A stretch of DNA of 64,000 nt from Myxococcus qinghaiensis (GCF_024198215.1 NZ_JAKCFA010000016.1:124001-188000), one strand, 5' to 3'. Positions 25,832 through 35,063 are shown, numbered from the stretch's first letter. Numbers and translations: made by a program. The notes: generated from the sequence alone by a model not told the origin.

Positions 25832-27577
25832 ATGATTCGGAGCCTCTCCGTCCTGTGCCTCATCGCTTGTTTCGCCTCGGCGTGCTCGGGTGACTCACCC
25901 GAGGACGATGGGCCTGACGAAAGCCAGACGGACGCGGGCTCGGGAGATGGTGGCACGCAATCGCCGTCGGACGCGGGCGGCGACGGCGGCGCGACGCAGG
26001 GGCCGGACGGCGGGACGGGGCCCACGGACGGTGGCGCCCTGGCCGCGTGCGAGCCCTTCGGCCGCTTCGGCGCGCCCGGCAACACGCTCACGCTGCCCGG
26101 GCCCAGCGCGAACGGGGAGATGTACATCCCGGATGTGCAGGCGCGCTACCCGTCCACCAACTGGAGCACGTTGGACCGGCTCTACATCCCCGCGGGGAGA
26201 TACACGCTCATCAACCTGGGCAACCTGCCCAACCGCCCGGCGAGCCGCCCGCTGGTCATCACCAACACGGGCGGCCAGGTGGTCATCCGCCCCAACCCGG
26301 GCAGCACCCAGGGCTACATCTGGTCCATGGGCGGGGGCTCCAACTGGGTGCTCACCGGCCGGTATGACGCGGACTCCGGCACCGGCCACGCGGACTTCCC
26401 GGGCCACCGCTGCGGCGCGTATGCGACGTCGCGAGAGCGCTACGGCATCCTCAGTGACGACATCTTCCTGAACGGAGGCCACATGGGGCTGGGCATCGGC
26501 GGCGCGCACAGCTTCGAAGTGGAGTACCTGGAAATCACCCGCGCGGGCTTCGCGGGCCTGCGCATCACCCGCTCCCCCAACGGCGACGGCACGGTGTCAC
26601 CCATCAACGACATCAAGCTGCACGACCTCTACATCCACGACACCGCCAGCGAGGCCATCTACTTCGGCTCCACGCAGGGCGCGCCCACGCCGCTGGGCTC
26701 CAACCTGAAGGTCTACAACAACCGGCTGGTGCGCACGGGCACGGAGTCCCTCCAGGTTCAGAACCTGGGCGACGGCACGGAGGTCCACCACAACGTCTTC
26801 GCCTACGGCGCCATCGACTGGCGCGCGGCCTTCTCCATGTACCAGGACAACAACTCCCAGGCGCAGGTGCGCGGCGGCACCATCCGCTTCCACCACAACG
26901 TCTTCCTCGGCGGCGCGGGCGCGCTGCTGAACTTCTTCGCGCGGGCGGAGACCGGGGACCTTCCGCTCAACGTGGAGTTCACCGACAACTACTTCGCCGA
27001 CACGCTGTCGCTGGGCATCTGGTTCGGCGGCACGTCGGGCGCGGGCGCGAAGTTCAACTGGGAGCGCAACGCCTTCCGGGGACTCGACTTCGGCTACCAG
27101 AGCGTCTACCCGACGGCCACGGACCCGGGCGTCGTGCTCAGCAAGGCGGGGACGATTACCGCGCCCATCACCCTCAAGGAGAACCGATGGGAGGGCAGCC
27201 GCAGGCTCATCTCCGGCCTGACGGGTGGCAGCGGCACGGTGGGCTCGGTGATTGCCACCGGCAACGTGAATGGCGCCGTCACCGCGCTCACGTTCGTCAA
27301 CACGGGCCTGCCCGCCGGCACCCCGACGCGCCAGCTGGAGCGGTGGACGGCCAGGGCCACCCTGGCCCCCAACTCACCGGAGATGACATACGCGGCGGGC
27401 GCCCTGGTGATGCACGACGGGCAGCTCTACCGGGCGAAGGCCCAGAACACCAACAAGCCTCCGCCGGACAACACCGCGCAGTGGGAGCGCCTGCCCCTGC
27501 CCGTGGATGACCTGCGCACCGCGCCCGGCACCGAGTGGTCCCAGCGCGGCGTGGGCCTCCTCGACGTCGCGCCGTAG
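25832..27577 (+). CDS. Beta-helix lipoprotein with C-terminal CBM-like module
   Basis: A 581-aa lipoprotein. Signal peptide with lipobox ending FASAC (Cys ~18), then an Asp/Gly/Thr-rich linker to ~75, a domain with parallel beta-helix (polysaccharide lyase-like) features ~95-450 (recurring VHHNVF, FHHNVF, YNNRL, TDNYF turns), and a C-terminal ~45-residue module resembling CBM5/12 chitin-binding domains (YAAGALVMHDGQLYRAKAQN, then AQWERL). Likely a surface polysaccharide-binding or lyase protein; catalytic residues were not identified. Start ATG 25832 gives the signal peptide. Followed by a strong terminator hairpin. Confidence 0.8.
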   Translation: MIRSLSVLCLIACFASACSGDSPEDDGPDESQTDAGSGDGGTQSPSDAGGDGGATQGPDGGTGPTDGGALAACEPFGRFGAPGNTLTLPGPSANGEMYIPDVQARYPSTNWSTLDRLYIPAGRYTLINLGNLPNRPASRPLVITNTGGQVVIRPNPGSTQGYIWSMGGGSNWVLTGRYDADSGTGHADFPGHRCGAYATSRERYGILSDDIFLNGGHMGLGIGGAHSFEVEYLEITRAGFAGLRITRSPNGDGTVSPINDIKLHDLYIHDTASEAIYFGSTQGAPTPLGSNLKVYNNRLVRTGTESLQVQNLGDGTEVHHNVFAYGAIDWRAAFSMYQDNNSQAQVRGGTIRFHHNVFLGGAGALLNFFARAETGDLPLNVEFTDNYFADTLSLGIWFGGTSGAGAKFNWERNAFRGLDFGYQSVYPTATDPGVVLSKAGTITAPITLKENRWEGSRRLISGLTGGSGTVGSVIATGNVNGAVTALTFVNTGLPAGTPTRQLERWTARATLAPNSPEMTYAAGALVMHDGQLYRAKAQNTNKPPPDNTAQWERLPLPVDDLRTAPGTEWSQRGVGLLDVAP

Positions 27578-27586
27578 CGTGCCTTG

Positions 27587-27626
27587 AACCACCCGGGCGG
27601 AATCACGCACCTCCGCTCGGGTGGTT
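27587..27626 (+). terminator. Terminator hairpin
   Basis: 15-bp stem (27587-27601 with 27612-27626, one G-T pair) and 10-base loop starting ten bases after the beta-helix gene stop, followed shortly by TTTTC. Convincing intrinsic terminator. Confidence 0.75.
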
Positions 27627-27769
27627 GTCATGGAAGTTTTCAGCAATGGCTGACATGTGGTGTTGAGCCGTCTGTTTTCTCAACCTGTCTCTCCCTTCTT
27701 TTCCCATTTCCTGAGATAGCAGCGCTCAAGGGCGAGAGGTCTCGCCGAGCAGCTCATCGGGAGATTGGA

Positions 27770-29419
27770 ATGACATTGAAGGTCTTCAATCAGGGTGTTT
27801 CACGTTGGATTGTATCCGTCTCATTGCTGGCGCTGGGGGGCTGCGGTCCGCTGGAGTCCGAGTCCCCGGCGAGCGGCTCGGAGGCGGCGCCCGCGGTGGT
27901 GGGCGAGGCCCGGCAGTCGGTGTCCACGGTGAGCCACCGGGCGAGCACGACGGCGTGGGTGAAGGGCGCCACATCGCTGACCCTCAACAAGCCGGCCGGC
28001 ACCGTCGCCGGTGACGTGCTGCTGGCGCGCCTCAGCAACCGCAACAACGTGGCGGCGGTGGCGACGCCTCCGGCGGGCTGGACGTTCCTGCGCTCGGACC
28101 AGAGCGCGTCCCAAATCAAGGCGTGGGTCTTCTACAAGGTCGCCGGGGCCTCGGAGCCGGCGAGCTACGCGTTCACCTTCGACGCTTCGTACTACCTCGC
28201 CGGCAGCATCTCCGCGTTCTCCGGCGCGAACCCCACCAACCCCATCGACGCGCACAGCGGCCAGAAGAACGGCAACCTGGCGACCATGGACAGCCCGGCC
28301 ATCACCACGACCTCGGCCAACGGGTTGGCGGTGTGGTTCGGCACGCAGCTGTGGGCGGGCGCCACGTGCCCCACCAATCCGCTGACGCCTCCCACGGGGT
28401 TCACCGAGGCCTTCGAGGCCTGCCTCCAGTCGTCGGACCGGGGCATCCTCTTCGACATGGCGTGGAAGGAGCTGGGGGCGGCGGGCGCGCAGCCCGCGTT
28501 CAACGGCCTGTCGACGCTGCCCAACACCAACACCGCGCAGGCGGTGGCGCTCCGGGCCGCGGACGCGCCCACGTGCACCGTGGGTGACACCTTCGCCTCG
28601 ACGTGGACGCTGATGGGCACCGTGTCGGCGCCGTTCATCGTCGAGCCCTCGGGCCTGGCCGCCAGCCGCGTCACCCCGGGCGCCATCTACGTCCACAACG
28701 AGGACGTCAACGACATCGTCGCCATCAGCACCGCCAACGCGGCGACGCTGGGCTCCTTCAAGGTGGCGGGCGTGACGCCGCAGGACTGGGAGGACGTGGC
28801 CACCGGGCCGTGCCCCACCGGCTCCTGCATCTACATGGGTGACATTGGCCGCTCGAGCGCGAGCCTGCCCATCCCTCCGAATACGTTCTACGTCTACCGC
28901 ATCCCCGAGCCGAACATCGGCGCGGGCCAGACGAGCGGGGATTTGACGTCGGAGCGCTTCCCCTTCGTGTACCCGGATGGCGGCAAGGACGCCGAGGCCA
29001 TCATGGTGCACCCGGCCACCGCCGACATCTACATCATCACCAAGTCCGGCTCGGGCTTGAGCAAGGTGTACAAGATGCCCAATCCGCTGCCGGCGCCGGG
29101 CGTCCAGTCCACGCTCATCTTCGTGTCCAACCTCCAGCTGCCCGTGGTTCCGGACCAGCCGAACTGGTCCTACACCACGTCCGCGAGCATCCACCCGTGC
29201 TCCAACCGCTTCATCCTGCGCACGTACAAGACGGTCTATGAGTTCCGCGCGGCGCCGGGAGCGGCCTTCGAGACGGCCTTCGCCGCGGCGCCCGTCACGC
29301 TGACGGACACCGTGGAAGGACAGGGCGAGGCGATTGAGTACGACCCGAGCGGCGCGAGCTATTACACGATGAGCGAGAGCCCCTCGCCCTTCAGGCTCAA
29401 GCGCGTCCTGCGCCAGTAG
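27770..29419 (+). CDS. Secreted lipoprotein of unknown function
   Basis: A 549-aa predicted lipoprotein (signal peptide WIVSVSLLALGGC, Cys ~25). Residues ~50-260 form a beta-sandwich-like domain of a type seen in secreted myxobacterial proteins (STVSHRASTTAWVKGATSLTL; AGDVLLARLSNRN). Residues ~270-549 look like a beta-propeller (IYVHNEDVNDIVAIST; DWEDVATGPCPTGSCIYMGDIGR; DAEAIMVHP; QGEAIEYDPSG). No catalytic motif recognised. ATG 27770 has GGGAG six bases upstream. Ends at a perfect terminator shared with the convergent esterase. Confidence 0.75.
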   Translation: MTLKVFNQGVSRWIVSVSLLALGGCGPLESESPASGSEAAPAVVGEARQSVSTVSHRASTTAWVKGATSLTLNKPAGTVAGDVLLARLSNRNNVAAVATPPAGWTFLRSDQSASQIKAWVFYKVAGASEPASYAFTFDASYYLAGSISAFSGANPTNPIDAHSGQKNGNLATMDSPAITTTSANGLAVWFGTQLWAGATCPTNPLTPPTGFTEAFEACLQSSDRGILFDMAWKELGAAGAQPAFNGLSTLPNTNTAQAVALRAADAPTCTVGDTFASTWTLMGTVSAPFIVEPSGLAASRVTPGAIYVHNEDVNDIVAISTANAATLGSFKVAGVTPQDWEDVATGPCPTGSCIYMGDIGRSSASLPIPPNTFYVYRIPEPNIGAGQTSGDLTSERFPFVYPDGGKDAEAIMVHPATADIYIITKSGSGLSKVYKMPNPLPAPGVQSTLIFVSNLQLPVVPDQPNWSYTTSASIHPCSNRFILRTYKTVYEFRAAPGAAFETAFAAAPVTLTDTVEGQGEAIEYDPSGASYYTMSESPSPFRLKRVLRQ

Positions 29420-29431
29420 GTGTTGAAGCCA

Positions 29432-29465
29432 GGTGTCCCCGGAGCTGGCTTCGTCCGGGGACACC
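29432..29465. terminator. Bidirectional terminator-like hairpin
   Basis: Perfect 12-bp stem GGTGTCCCCGGA / TCCGGGGACACC with 10-base loop between two convergent genes. No T-run on either side, so termination may rely on other factors. Confidence 0.65.
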
Positions 29466-29536
29466 CGCGTGTCACCTGCTACCAGTCGATGCCGCCACGG
29501 CCCTGGCCGGCGCCGTCGCAGCGAATCCAGACGACA

Positions 29537-31063
29537 TCAGGGCGTCTGGCGCACCTGGCTCACGAGCCAGGTCTGGGCGTCGGGCCGGCTCCAGAACTCA
29601 TCCCAGCCGCTGTGCGCGCTCCCAGGCATCACCGTGACCTGGAGCTCGCCGGTGTAGCCAGGGCACGCCTGGACCTGCATCACCAGGCCGTTGGTGGGGT
29701 TGGTCCACCGCCAGGCGTTGAACACCCCGTCGCCCGAGTTGCCCGCGGCCCAGAGGGGGAAGTCCTCCAGGAGGCAGATGGGGTTGGGGCTGGGTGTGGT
29801 GTAGGCCAGCGGCATGCCGCCCGCGTAGGTGCTCCGGTACTTCACGAACTGGTCGTTCACCGCCGCGCCGCCCCAGGACAGGCCCGTCATCGTCACGCGG
29901 TCCGGGTCGATGTTGTAGAGGCTGATGGCCTGCTGCACCAGCGTGTGGGTGAGGTCCACGTGCCAGTAGCTGTCATACGGCGCGCCGATGTTGGGAGCGT
30001 GGGGCGCGATGACGACGGCGGGGTAGGTGTTGACCAGGGGCTTGCCGGGGATGAGCTGGCGGATGAAGCCCTCCGGGTTGCCGAGCACCTGGGTGTGGTC
30101 CGCGCTGAGCGTGCTGCCGCCCCGGCCGTGCAGCGAGACGACCAGGGGATACTTCTTCCCCGGAATCGCGCCGTACTCAATCGGGAGGAAGACGGCGGTG
30201 TCATAGCGGCCGCCGCGAGGCCAGACGTGAATCTTCCCCGCGCGCGGGTCCACCGGCGCGGTGCTCGGATGCACGGTGATGCTCGCGGTGTCGGACGCGG
30301 TGGCGCCGTTGTTGTCAGTGACGGTGATGCGGAAGATGTACGTGCCCGCCGTCAGGCCGCTGACGCTCAAGGTCCGCGTCGTCACTCCCGTCAGCGTGGC
30401 CGGCGTGGGGCCGAAGGCCTGCTGCCAGAGGATGCTGGTGACGGTGCCGTCCGGGTCACTCGCCGTTCCCGTGAGCTGGATGGAATTGGTAGGCAGGACG
30501 ACGGCATTGTCATGGCCCGCGAACGCGGTGGGCGGCTGGTTGGCGAGGCTGACACCTCGCACCTCCAGCTCCCGCACCCGGCACAGGCCGTCAGCCGACG
30601 CGCGCTTGCACTGCAGGCGCACGTAGCGCGTCTGCACGGGCTGGGCGAGCGTCAGCGTCCAGGTGGGAAGGGTGTTGCTGGTGATGGAGGCACCGGTGAA
30701 GGTCTGGAAGCTGTCCGTGGCGGTGAGCCGGTGCTGGATGTCGAAGTCGAGCATCTGCTGTCCCACGGCGGTGTCGCGACCGGAGTGCAGCGTGAGGCTG
30801 TCGACGCGATGCACTTCCTGCAGGTCCACCTCCAGCCACTCGGGAGTCGTCGCCCCGGGCGCCGCGGCGGAGGCCCACCGGTCCTCGGTGGTGAGGAGGC
30901 CGTTGAACGCCTTCGCGTGTCCGTACTGCGTGGGATAGCCGTTGGCGTGCACAGAAGACGCCGAGGAGGGCTTTCCGAGCGCGACGTTCGTCACCTGCGC
31001 CCAGGCAGGCAGGGCCAGCAGGGACAGGACCGCGGCGAGGAGGGGGCGGGAGTTCCAATGCAT
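29537..31063 (-). CDS. Secreted esterase with discoidin and PKD domains
   Basis: A 508-aa secreted protein. Signal peptide ending PAWAQ (~22); F5/8 type C (discoidin) carbohydrate-binding domain ~24-170 (NVALGKPSSASSVH; VEVDLQEVHRVD-type strand); PKD-like domain ~175-265 (ANQPPTAFAGHDNAVVLP; SGLTAGTYIFRITVTDNNG); and a C-terminal alpha/beta hydrolase ~290-508 of the PHB-depolymerase/feruloyl esterase kind (PLVVSLHGRGG, nucleophile elbow GLSWGG, HSGWDEF with the likely catalytic His). Probably deacylates a plant or microbial polymer outside the cell. The 31064-31204 stretch upstream is AT-rich and probably holds the promoter. Confidence 0.85.
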   Translation of the reverse strand: MHWNSRPLLAAVLSLLALPAWAQVTNVALGKPSSASSVHANGYPTQYGHAKAFNGLLTTEDRWASAAAPGATTPEWLEVDLQEVHRVDSLTLHSGRDTAVGQQMLDFDIQHRLTATDSFQTFTGASITSNTLPTWTLTLAQPVQTRYVRLQCKRASADGLCRVRELEVRGVSLANQPPTAFAGHDNAVVLPTNSIQLTGTASDPDGTVTSILWQQAFGPTPATLTGVTTRTLSVSGLTAGTYIFRITVTDNNGATASDTASITVHPSTAPVDPRAGKIHVWPRGGRYDTAVFLPIEYGAIPGKKYPLVVSLHGRGGSTLSADHTQVLGNPEGFIRQLIPGKPLVNTYPAVVIAPHAPNIGAPYDSYWHVDLTHTLVQQAISLYNIDPDRVTMTGLSWGGAAVNDQFVKYRSTYAGGMPLAYTTPSPNPICLLEDFPLWAAGNSGDGVFNAWRWTNPTNGLVMQVQACPGYTGELQVTVMPGSAHSGWDEFWSRPDAQTWLVSQVRQTP

Positions 31064-31204
31064 GGGAGTCCTTTCGTGGAGGGGCTCCCAGGATTGGATG
31101 GGTTAATCAGGGTGTTAAGGGAAATCTTCAATGCCTTGTTTTTGCAAGGGATTGGCGTGCCACTTTGTTGCAAATGTACTCACGGAGCATAAGCCCCTTG
31201 GGGC

Positions 31205-31963
31205 TCAGGCGTTGAAGCCGCCGTCCACATCCAGGGTGGCGCCGGTGACGAAGGAGGCGCCGGGGCTGGCGAGGAAGGCGACGGCGGCGGCAATCTCCTC
31301 GGGCTGGCCGTAGCGGCCGAGCGCGGTGCCCGCCATCTGCGCCGGGGCGCTGGCGCCCGTGGCCGGGTTCATGTCGGTGTCGATGGGGCCTGGCTGGATG
31401 AGGTTGACGGTGATGCCACGCGGGCCCAGGTCGCGAGCCCAGCCCCGGGTGTACGCGGCGATGGCGGCCTTGGTGGCGGCGTAGTCACCCAGTCCCGCGA
31501 AGGGCGCGTGGCTGGCGACGCCGGAGCCGATGGAGATGATGCGTCCGCCTTCCCGCAGGAGTGGCACGGCGGAGCGGACGGCGGCGACGACTCCGTGGAC
31601 GTTGACGGAGAACTGGTGGTCGAGCGCCTCGATATCCGAGGACGGGTCTCCGACGACGCCGGTGTGGAAGATGCCCGCGTTGTTGACGAGCACGTCCAGG
31701 CGGCCGAAGCGCCGGGCGACCTCGTTCACCAGGGCCTCCACCTGTTGGGGGTTGGCCTGGTCGGCCTTGAGTGCCTCGGCGCGGACGCCGCGCGCCTTCA
31801 GCTCCTCGACGAGGGCCAGGGCCTTCGCTTCGGAGGAGCCGTAGCTGATGGCGATGGCCGCGCCTTCATCCGCCAGGGCCCGGGCAATGGCCGCGCCCAG
31901 GCCGCGTGAGCCGCCGGTGATGAGCGCCACCCTGCCTTCGAGGTTCTTCCTTGAGTACGTCAT
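31205..31963 (-). CDS. SDR-family oxidoreductase
   Basis: A 252-aa classical short-chain dehydrogenase/reductase. Cofactor motif TGGSRGLG (16-23), NNAG (94-97), catalytic Ser147, Tyr161 and Lys165 (GDYAATKAA). Resembles 3-oxoacyl-ACP reductase-like enzymes of unknown substrate; NAD(P)(H) dependent. ATG 31963 has GGAGG seven bases upstream. Divergent from a LysR gene, the usual sign that LysR controls it. Confidence 0.9.
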   Translation of the reverse strand: MTYSRKNLEGRVALITGGSRGLGAAIARALADEGAAIAISYGSSEAKALALVEELKARGVRAEALKADQANPQQVEALVNEVARRFGRLDVLVNNAGIFHTGVVGDPSSDIEALDHQFSVNVHGVVAAVRSAVPLLREGGRIISIGSGVASHAPFAGLGDYAATKAAIAAYTRGWARDLGPRGITVNLIQPGPIDTDMNPATGASAPAQMAGTALGRYGQPEEIAAAVAFLASPGASFVTGATLDVDGGFNA

Positions 31964-32114
31964 GACGTGCCTCCGGTGTGCGGTTGCGATGAGGAAAGAG
32001 TAGGGACCTCGCCTCCGGGGAGAAACGCCGTGCTCGGGACAGGACTGTTTCCAATCGGGTAATAATCGCCGGGAGCCCGGGACTCTCCCTTCGGGCCCGC
32101 TCGAGGACGACTCC

Positions 32115-33053
32115 ATGGATCAGCTCACCGCGATGCGGGTGTTCGCCCGCGTGGTCGAAGCGGGCACCTTCACCCGGGCCGCCGACACGCTGAAGATGCC
32201 CAAGCCGTCGGTGACGAAGCTGGTGCAGGGGCTGGAGGAGCACCTTCAAGTGAAGCTGCTCCAGCGCACCACCCGGCGGGTGACGGTGACGCCCGAGGGC
32301 GCGGCGTACTACGAGCGCACGGCGCGGCTCTTGGCGGACCTGGAGGATATCGAAGCGGATGTGTCGAAGGCGCAGACGCGTCCCAGAGGGCGGCTGCGGG
32401 TGGACGCGGGGTCCTCGGTGTCCAACTTCCTGCTCATCCCCGCGCTGCCGGCGTTCCGCGCGAAGTATCCGGACATCCAGTTGGAGCTGGGCGTGAGTGA
32501 CCGCTCGGTGGACCTGGTGGGCGACGGTGTGGACTGTTCGATTCGCGGGGGTGTGCTGCCGGACCAGTCATTGGTGGCGCGGCGCATCGGCGAGCTGGAG
32601 TTCCTGGCCTGCGCCACGCCCGCGTACCTGAAGCGCAAGGGCACGCCCGCGCACCCCACGGACCTCCAGGAGGGCCACGACATCGTGAGCTATTTCTCCA
32701 CGAGGACGGGGCGGCTCATTCCGTTGTCTTTCATCCCTCGGGAGGGAGAGCGGATTGATGTGATGGGGCGCTCCAGCGTGGCCGTCAACGAGAGCACCGC
32801 GCACTTGTCGGCGGTGCTGGCGGGGCTGGGTGTGTCGCAGCTCCCCGCCTTCGTGGCCCGGCCGCACCTCGACAGCGGGGCGCTGGTTCAAGTCCTGGAC
32901 GCGTGGCAGGGGGCGCCGTTTCCCCTCTTCATCGTCTACCCGCAGAACCGGCACATGAGCGTGAAGCTCCGCGCGTTCGTGGACTGGACGGTGGAGCTGT
33001 TCGCGCCGTTCCGACCCAAGCGTGAAGTCGCGGAGCTGGCGGCCCGGCGGTGA
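32115..33053 (+). CDS. LysR-family regulator
   Basis: A 312-aa LysR transcription factor: winged helix ~1-60 (MRVFARVVEAGTFTRAADTLKMPKPSVTKLVQGLEEHLQVKLLQRTTRRVTVT), substrate domain ~90-300. N-terminal sequence places it in the group that commonly controls adjacent SDR genes. The 31964-32114 gap contains an AT-rich TAATAAT stretch where binding would be expected, but I could not settle on a single T-N11-A box. Confidence 0.9.
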   Translation: MDQLTAMRVFARVVEAGTFTRAADTLKMPKPSVTKLVQGLEEHLQVKLLQRTTRRVTVTPEGAAYYERTARLLADLEDIEADVSKAQTRPRGRLRVDAGSSVSNFLLIPALPAFRAKYPDIQLELGVSDRSVDLVGDGVDCSIRGGVLPDQSLVARRIGELEFLACATPAYLKRKGTPAHPTDLQEGHDIVSYFSTRTGRLIPLSFIPREGERIDVMGRSSVAVNESTAHLSAVLAGLGVSQLPAFVARPHLDSGALVQVLDAWQGAPFPLFIVYPQNRHMSVKLRAFVDWTVELFAPFRPKREVAELAARR

Positions 33054-33077
33054 GCGCGAATCCGGTAGGAGTTGCCC

Positions 33078-33569
33078 ATGGCCCCCACCCTCTCCGCGTC
33101 CTCTGCTGTCGAGCTGGGAGAAGTCGACCTTCCTGAAGGCATCCTTGTCATCGTCCACCCCGGGCTGGGGCGGTGCTGGCGTCACGATGAGGCGCCCACG
33201 TCGCCGCGCGAGAAGGACCCGGAGCAGTGGAATTTGCGGCTCGTCGGACGAGACGCGGAGGCGGCGGGCAAGGCGTATGACCGCGAGTTCGACTCGCGCT
33301 TCCTCGCTGGTTTCCGGACCGGGGTCCGACGCTATCGCGTGGCGGACCTCTGCCGGGTGAAGGGCCTCTTCACCGCTGGCTTCCGGGCGGAGGGCTTCTT
33401 CGCCGTGGCCTTCTTTGCCGCGGCCTTCCGGGTGGAGGTCTTCTTCGCGGTCGTGGCCTTCTTCGCCACCGTCTTCCGCGTGGACGTCTTCTTCACCTTC
33501 GCGGAGATGGCCTTCTTGGCGGGAGCCGTGGCTCCGCCGGTCAGCGCCTTCGTCCAGCGCTGGATGTAG
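33078..33569 (+). CDS. Hypothetical protein with antisense-derived tail
   Basis: A 163-aa protein. ATG 33078 has TAGGAG seven bases upstream, and residues 1-95 (VELGEVDLPEGILVIVHPGLGRCWRHDEAP; WNLRLVGRDAEAAGKAYDREF) look like a genuine soluble domain of no known family. From ~96 on it becomes Phe/Ala/Val-rich (EGFFAVAFFAAAF), which is exactly the antisense of the Lys/Ala-rich tail of the convergent gene at 33332-33913. The functional protein may end earlier in relatives, or the two genes may truly overlap by 238 bp. Confidence 0.5.
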   Translation: MAPTLSASSAVELGEVDLPEGILVIVHPGLGRCWRHDEAPTSPREKDPEQWNLRLVGRDAEAAGKAYDREFDSRFLAGFRTGVRRYRVADLCRVKGLFTAGFRAEGFFAVAFFAAAFRVEVFFAVVAFFATVFRVDVFFTFAEMAFLAGAVAPPVSAFVQRWM

Positions 33570-33913
33570 TCCGCGCGAGTCGCCGCGTCGGGGAGTCCTT
33601 CCGCGTGAAGGGCGACAGTGACTCCTCGCGCCGCCGGGAGGACGCGAAGCTGCGCGGTCCTCGGGCGTGTCCACTCGAGGCGATTCAGTCGGATGCGAAG
33701 CAGCGTCGGAGGCCTTGCGCGAATCACGACGACGTCCGTGTCGTCTTTGAGCGTGGTCAGGTCTCCCTCCTTGAACGACGCCCGCGCCGGCGCGAGCCAT
33801 CGCCCCAGGCCCTTCGCGTCCGCCCAGTTGCGCCACGCCTCCTCGGCCGTCATGTCGAAGGTGTGGCGAGCTCCCGCCGCATACGTCCCATCCGCTGCAA
33901 GTCCGGTCGGCAT
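33332..33913 (-). CDS. SRPBCC protein with histone H1-like tail
   Basis: A 193-aa protein. Residues ~10-130 are an SRPBCC/AHSA1-like domain (TFDMTAEEAWRNWADAKGLGRWLAPARASFKEGD; HAEGLPDAATRADYIQRW). The C-terminal ~55 residues are a Lys/Ala/Thr-rich tail with KKATAKK-like repeats, as in bacterial histone H1-like proteins, suggesting DNA or nucleic-acid binding. ATG 33913 has GGAGGA six bases upstream; the open frame to 34042 upstream is not coding in character. Confidence 0.8.
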   Translation of the reverse strand: MPTGLAADGTYAAGARHTFDMTAEEAWRNWADAKGLGRWLAPARASFKEGDLTTLKDDTDVVVIRARPPTLLRIRLNRLEWTRPRTAQLRVLPAARGVTVALHAEGLPDAATRADYIQRWTKALTGGATAPAKKAISAKVKKTSTRKTVAKKATTAKKTSTRKAAAKKATAKKPSARKPAVKRPFTRQRSATR

Positions 33914-34016
33914 GTGCTTCCTCCGACGCGGACGATGAAGACGCAGCAGCGTCCAGGCAACCAGGAAGTGACAACCCTCGCGCGGCCCGTGTCCACCATG
34001 GTGTAGAGGGTACGCC

Positions 34017-35063
34017 GTGAGCTCCACTCCGTCCCTCGCCACGCTGCTCCAGGAAGAGACCCGCCGCTATGTGCGCAGCTATCGCTCGGCTTCGCTCTGC
34101 GCGGGACTGACTTCGCGCGGCGAGCATCACGTCCAGGCCTTCAGGGGGAAGGGCGCACCTCCTCCCGACAATGCCTTGTTCTCCCTGGGCGGACTCACCC
34201 ACGTCTTCACCGGCGCCTTGCTCGGCCTGCTGGTGGAGCAAGGCAAGGCCCGGCTCGACATGCCGCTCTCCGAGGTGATTCCCCGCTCGCTCCTCCCTGA
34301 TGCCGAGGCGGGCCGAATCACCCTGGAGCAGCTCGCCACGCACACCTCCGGCATGCCCCACCTGCCGCCCAATCTGGACGCGGCCCCTCGCAATCCCGAA
34401 GACCCGTTCGGCCACTATTCCGCCCACCTCTTCGGTGACTTCCTCCGCACCTACCACCCCCAACTCCCACCACCGCGTCCCGTCTCCGAGTCCCTGCTCG
34501 GCATGGGCGTCCTGGGCCATGCGCTCTCCCGTCGCGCCGGGCTCAACTACGGACACGCGCTCCGCGATGGTCTCTTCACGCCCCTGAAGCTCAGCGACAC
34601 CTCGGCGCGCGTGACGGACGAGCTGGCGCCGCGCCTCCTCGCCGGACACACCGCGCGCGGTCGGCCCGTGCCCGCCTGGACCTTCCCCGCGCTTCCTGGA
34701 GCGGGTGCCCTCCACTCCACGGCGCCAGACCTGCTGCGCTTCCTCGACGCGAGCCTCGGCCGCGCCGAGCAATCCCTCTCACGCCCCTTGAAGTCGACGT
34801 GGAGTCCTCGCACCGAGGGCGGCCCCGTGCGCATGGGGCTCGGCTGGTCCATCTCCCAGCTTCGTGGACACACCGTGGCGTGGTGCTCGTCGATGATGGG
34901 CGGTTACGTCGGCTTCCTCGGCCTCGCTCCCTCCGTGGACGCGGGCGTCGTCCTGCTCTCGAACCACGGCTGGTCCCTGCTCGCCGCGCTCCGAGGACGT
35001 GTGCCCCTGGAGGCCCCGGGCTTCGCGCTCCTCTCCCGACTGCTCACGGAGACGACAATTTAG
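34017..35063 (+). CDS. Beta-lactamase-fold protein, catalytic motifs lost
   Basis: A 348-aa protein of the serine beta-lactamase-like (class C/esterase) superfamily by its overall pattern (LLGLLVEQGKARLDMPLSEVIPRSLL; ITLEQLATHTSGMPHLPPNL; LRDGLFTPLKLSDTSARV). All three catalytic motifs are altered: SxxK reads GLTH (FSLGGLTHVF), the YxN position lies in RPVSESLLGMG, and the K/HTG position reads CSSMMGG. It is therefore probably a non-enzymatic binding protein. Start GTG 34017 after GAGGG. No signal peptide visible. Confidence 0.75.
   Translation: MSSTPSLATLLQEETRRYVRSYRSASLCAGLTSRGEHHVQAFRGKGAPPPDNALFSLGGLTHVFTGALLGLLVEQGKARLDMPLSEVIPRSLLPDAEAGRITLEQLATHTSGMPHLPPNLDAAPRNPEDPFGHYSAHLFGDFLRTYHPQLPPPRPVSESLLGMGVLGHALSRRAGLNYGHALRDGLFTPLKLSDTSARVTDELAPRLLAGHTARGRPVPAWTFPALPGAGALHSTAPDLLRFLDASLGRAEQSLSRPLKSTWSPRTEGGPVRMGLGWSISQLRGHTVAWCSSMMGGYVGFLGLAPSVDAGVVLLSNHGWSLLAALRGRVPLEAPGFALLSRLLTETTI

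Noticed and set aside
31143-31162. Minus-strand TGGCAC...TTGCA upstream of the discoidin esterase as a sigma-54 promoter
   Set aside because: The gap between halves is nine bases instead of five, which sigma-54 does not tolerate.
31192-31205. AGCCCCTTGGGGCT as a terminator of the SDR gene
   Set aside because: It overlaps the stop codon, has a very small loop and lacks a T-run; too weak to call.
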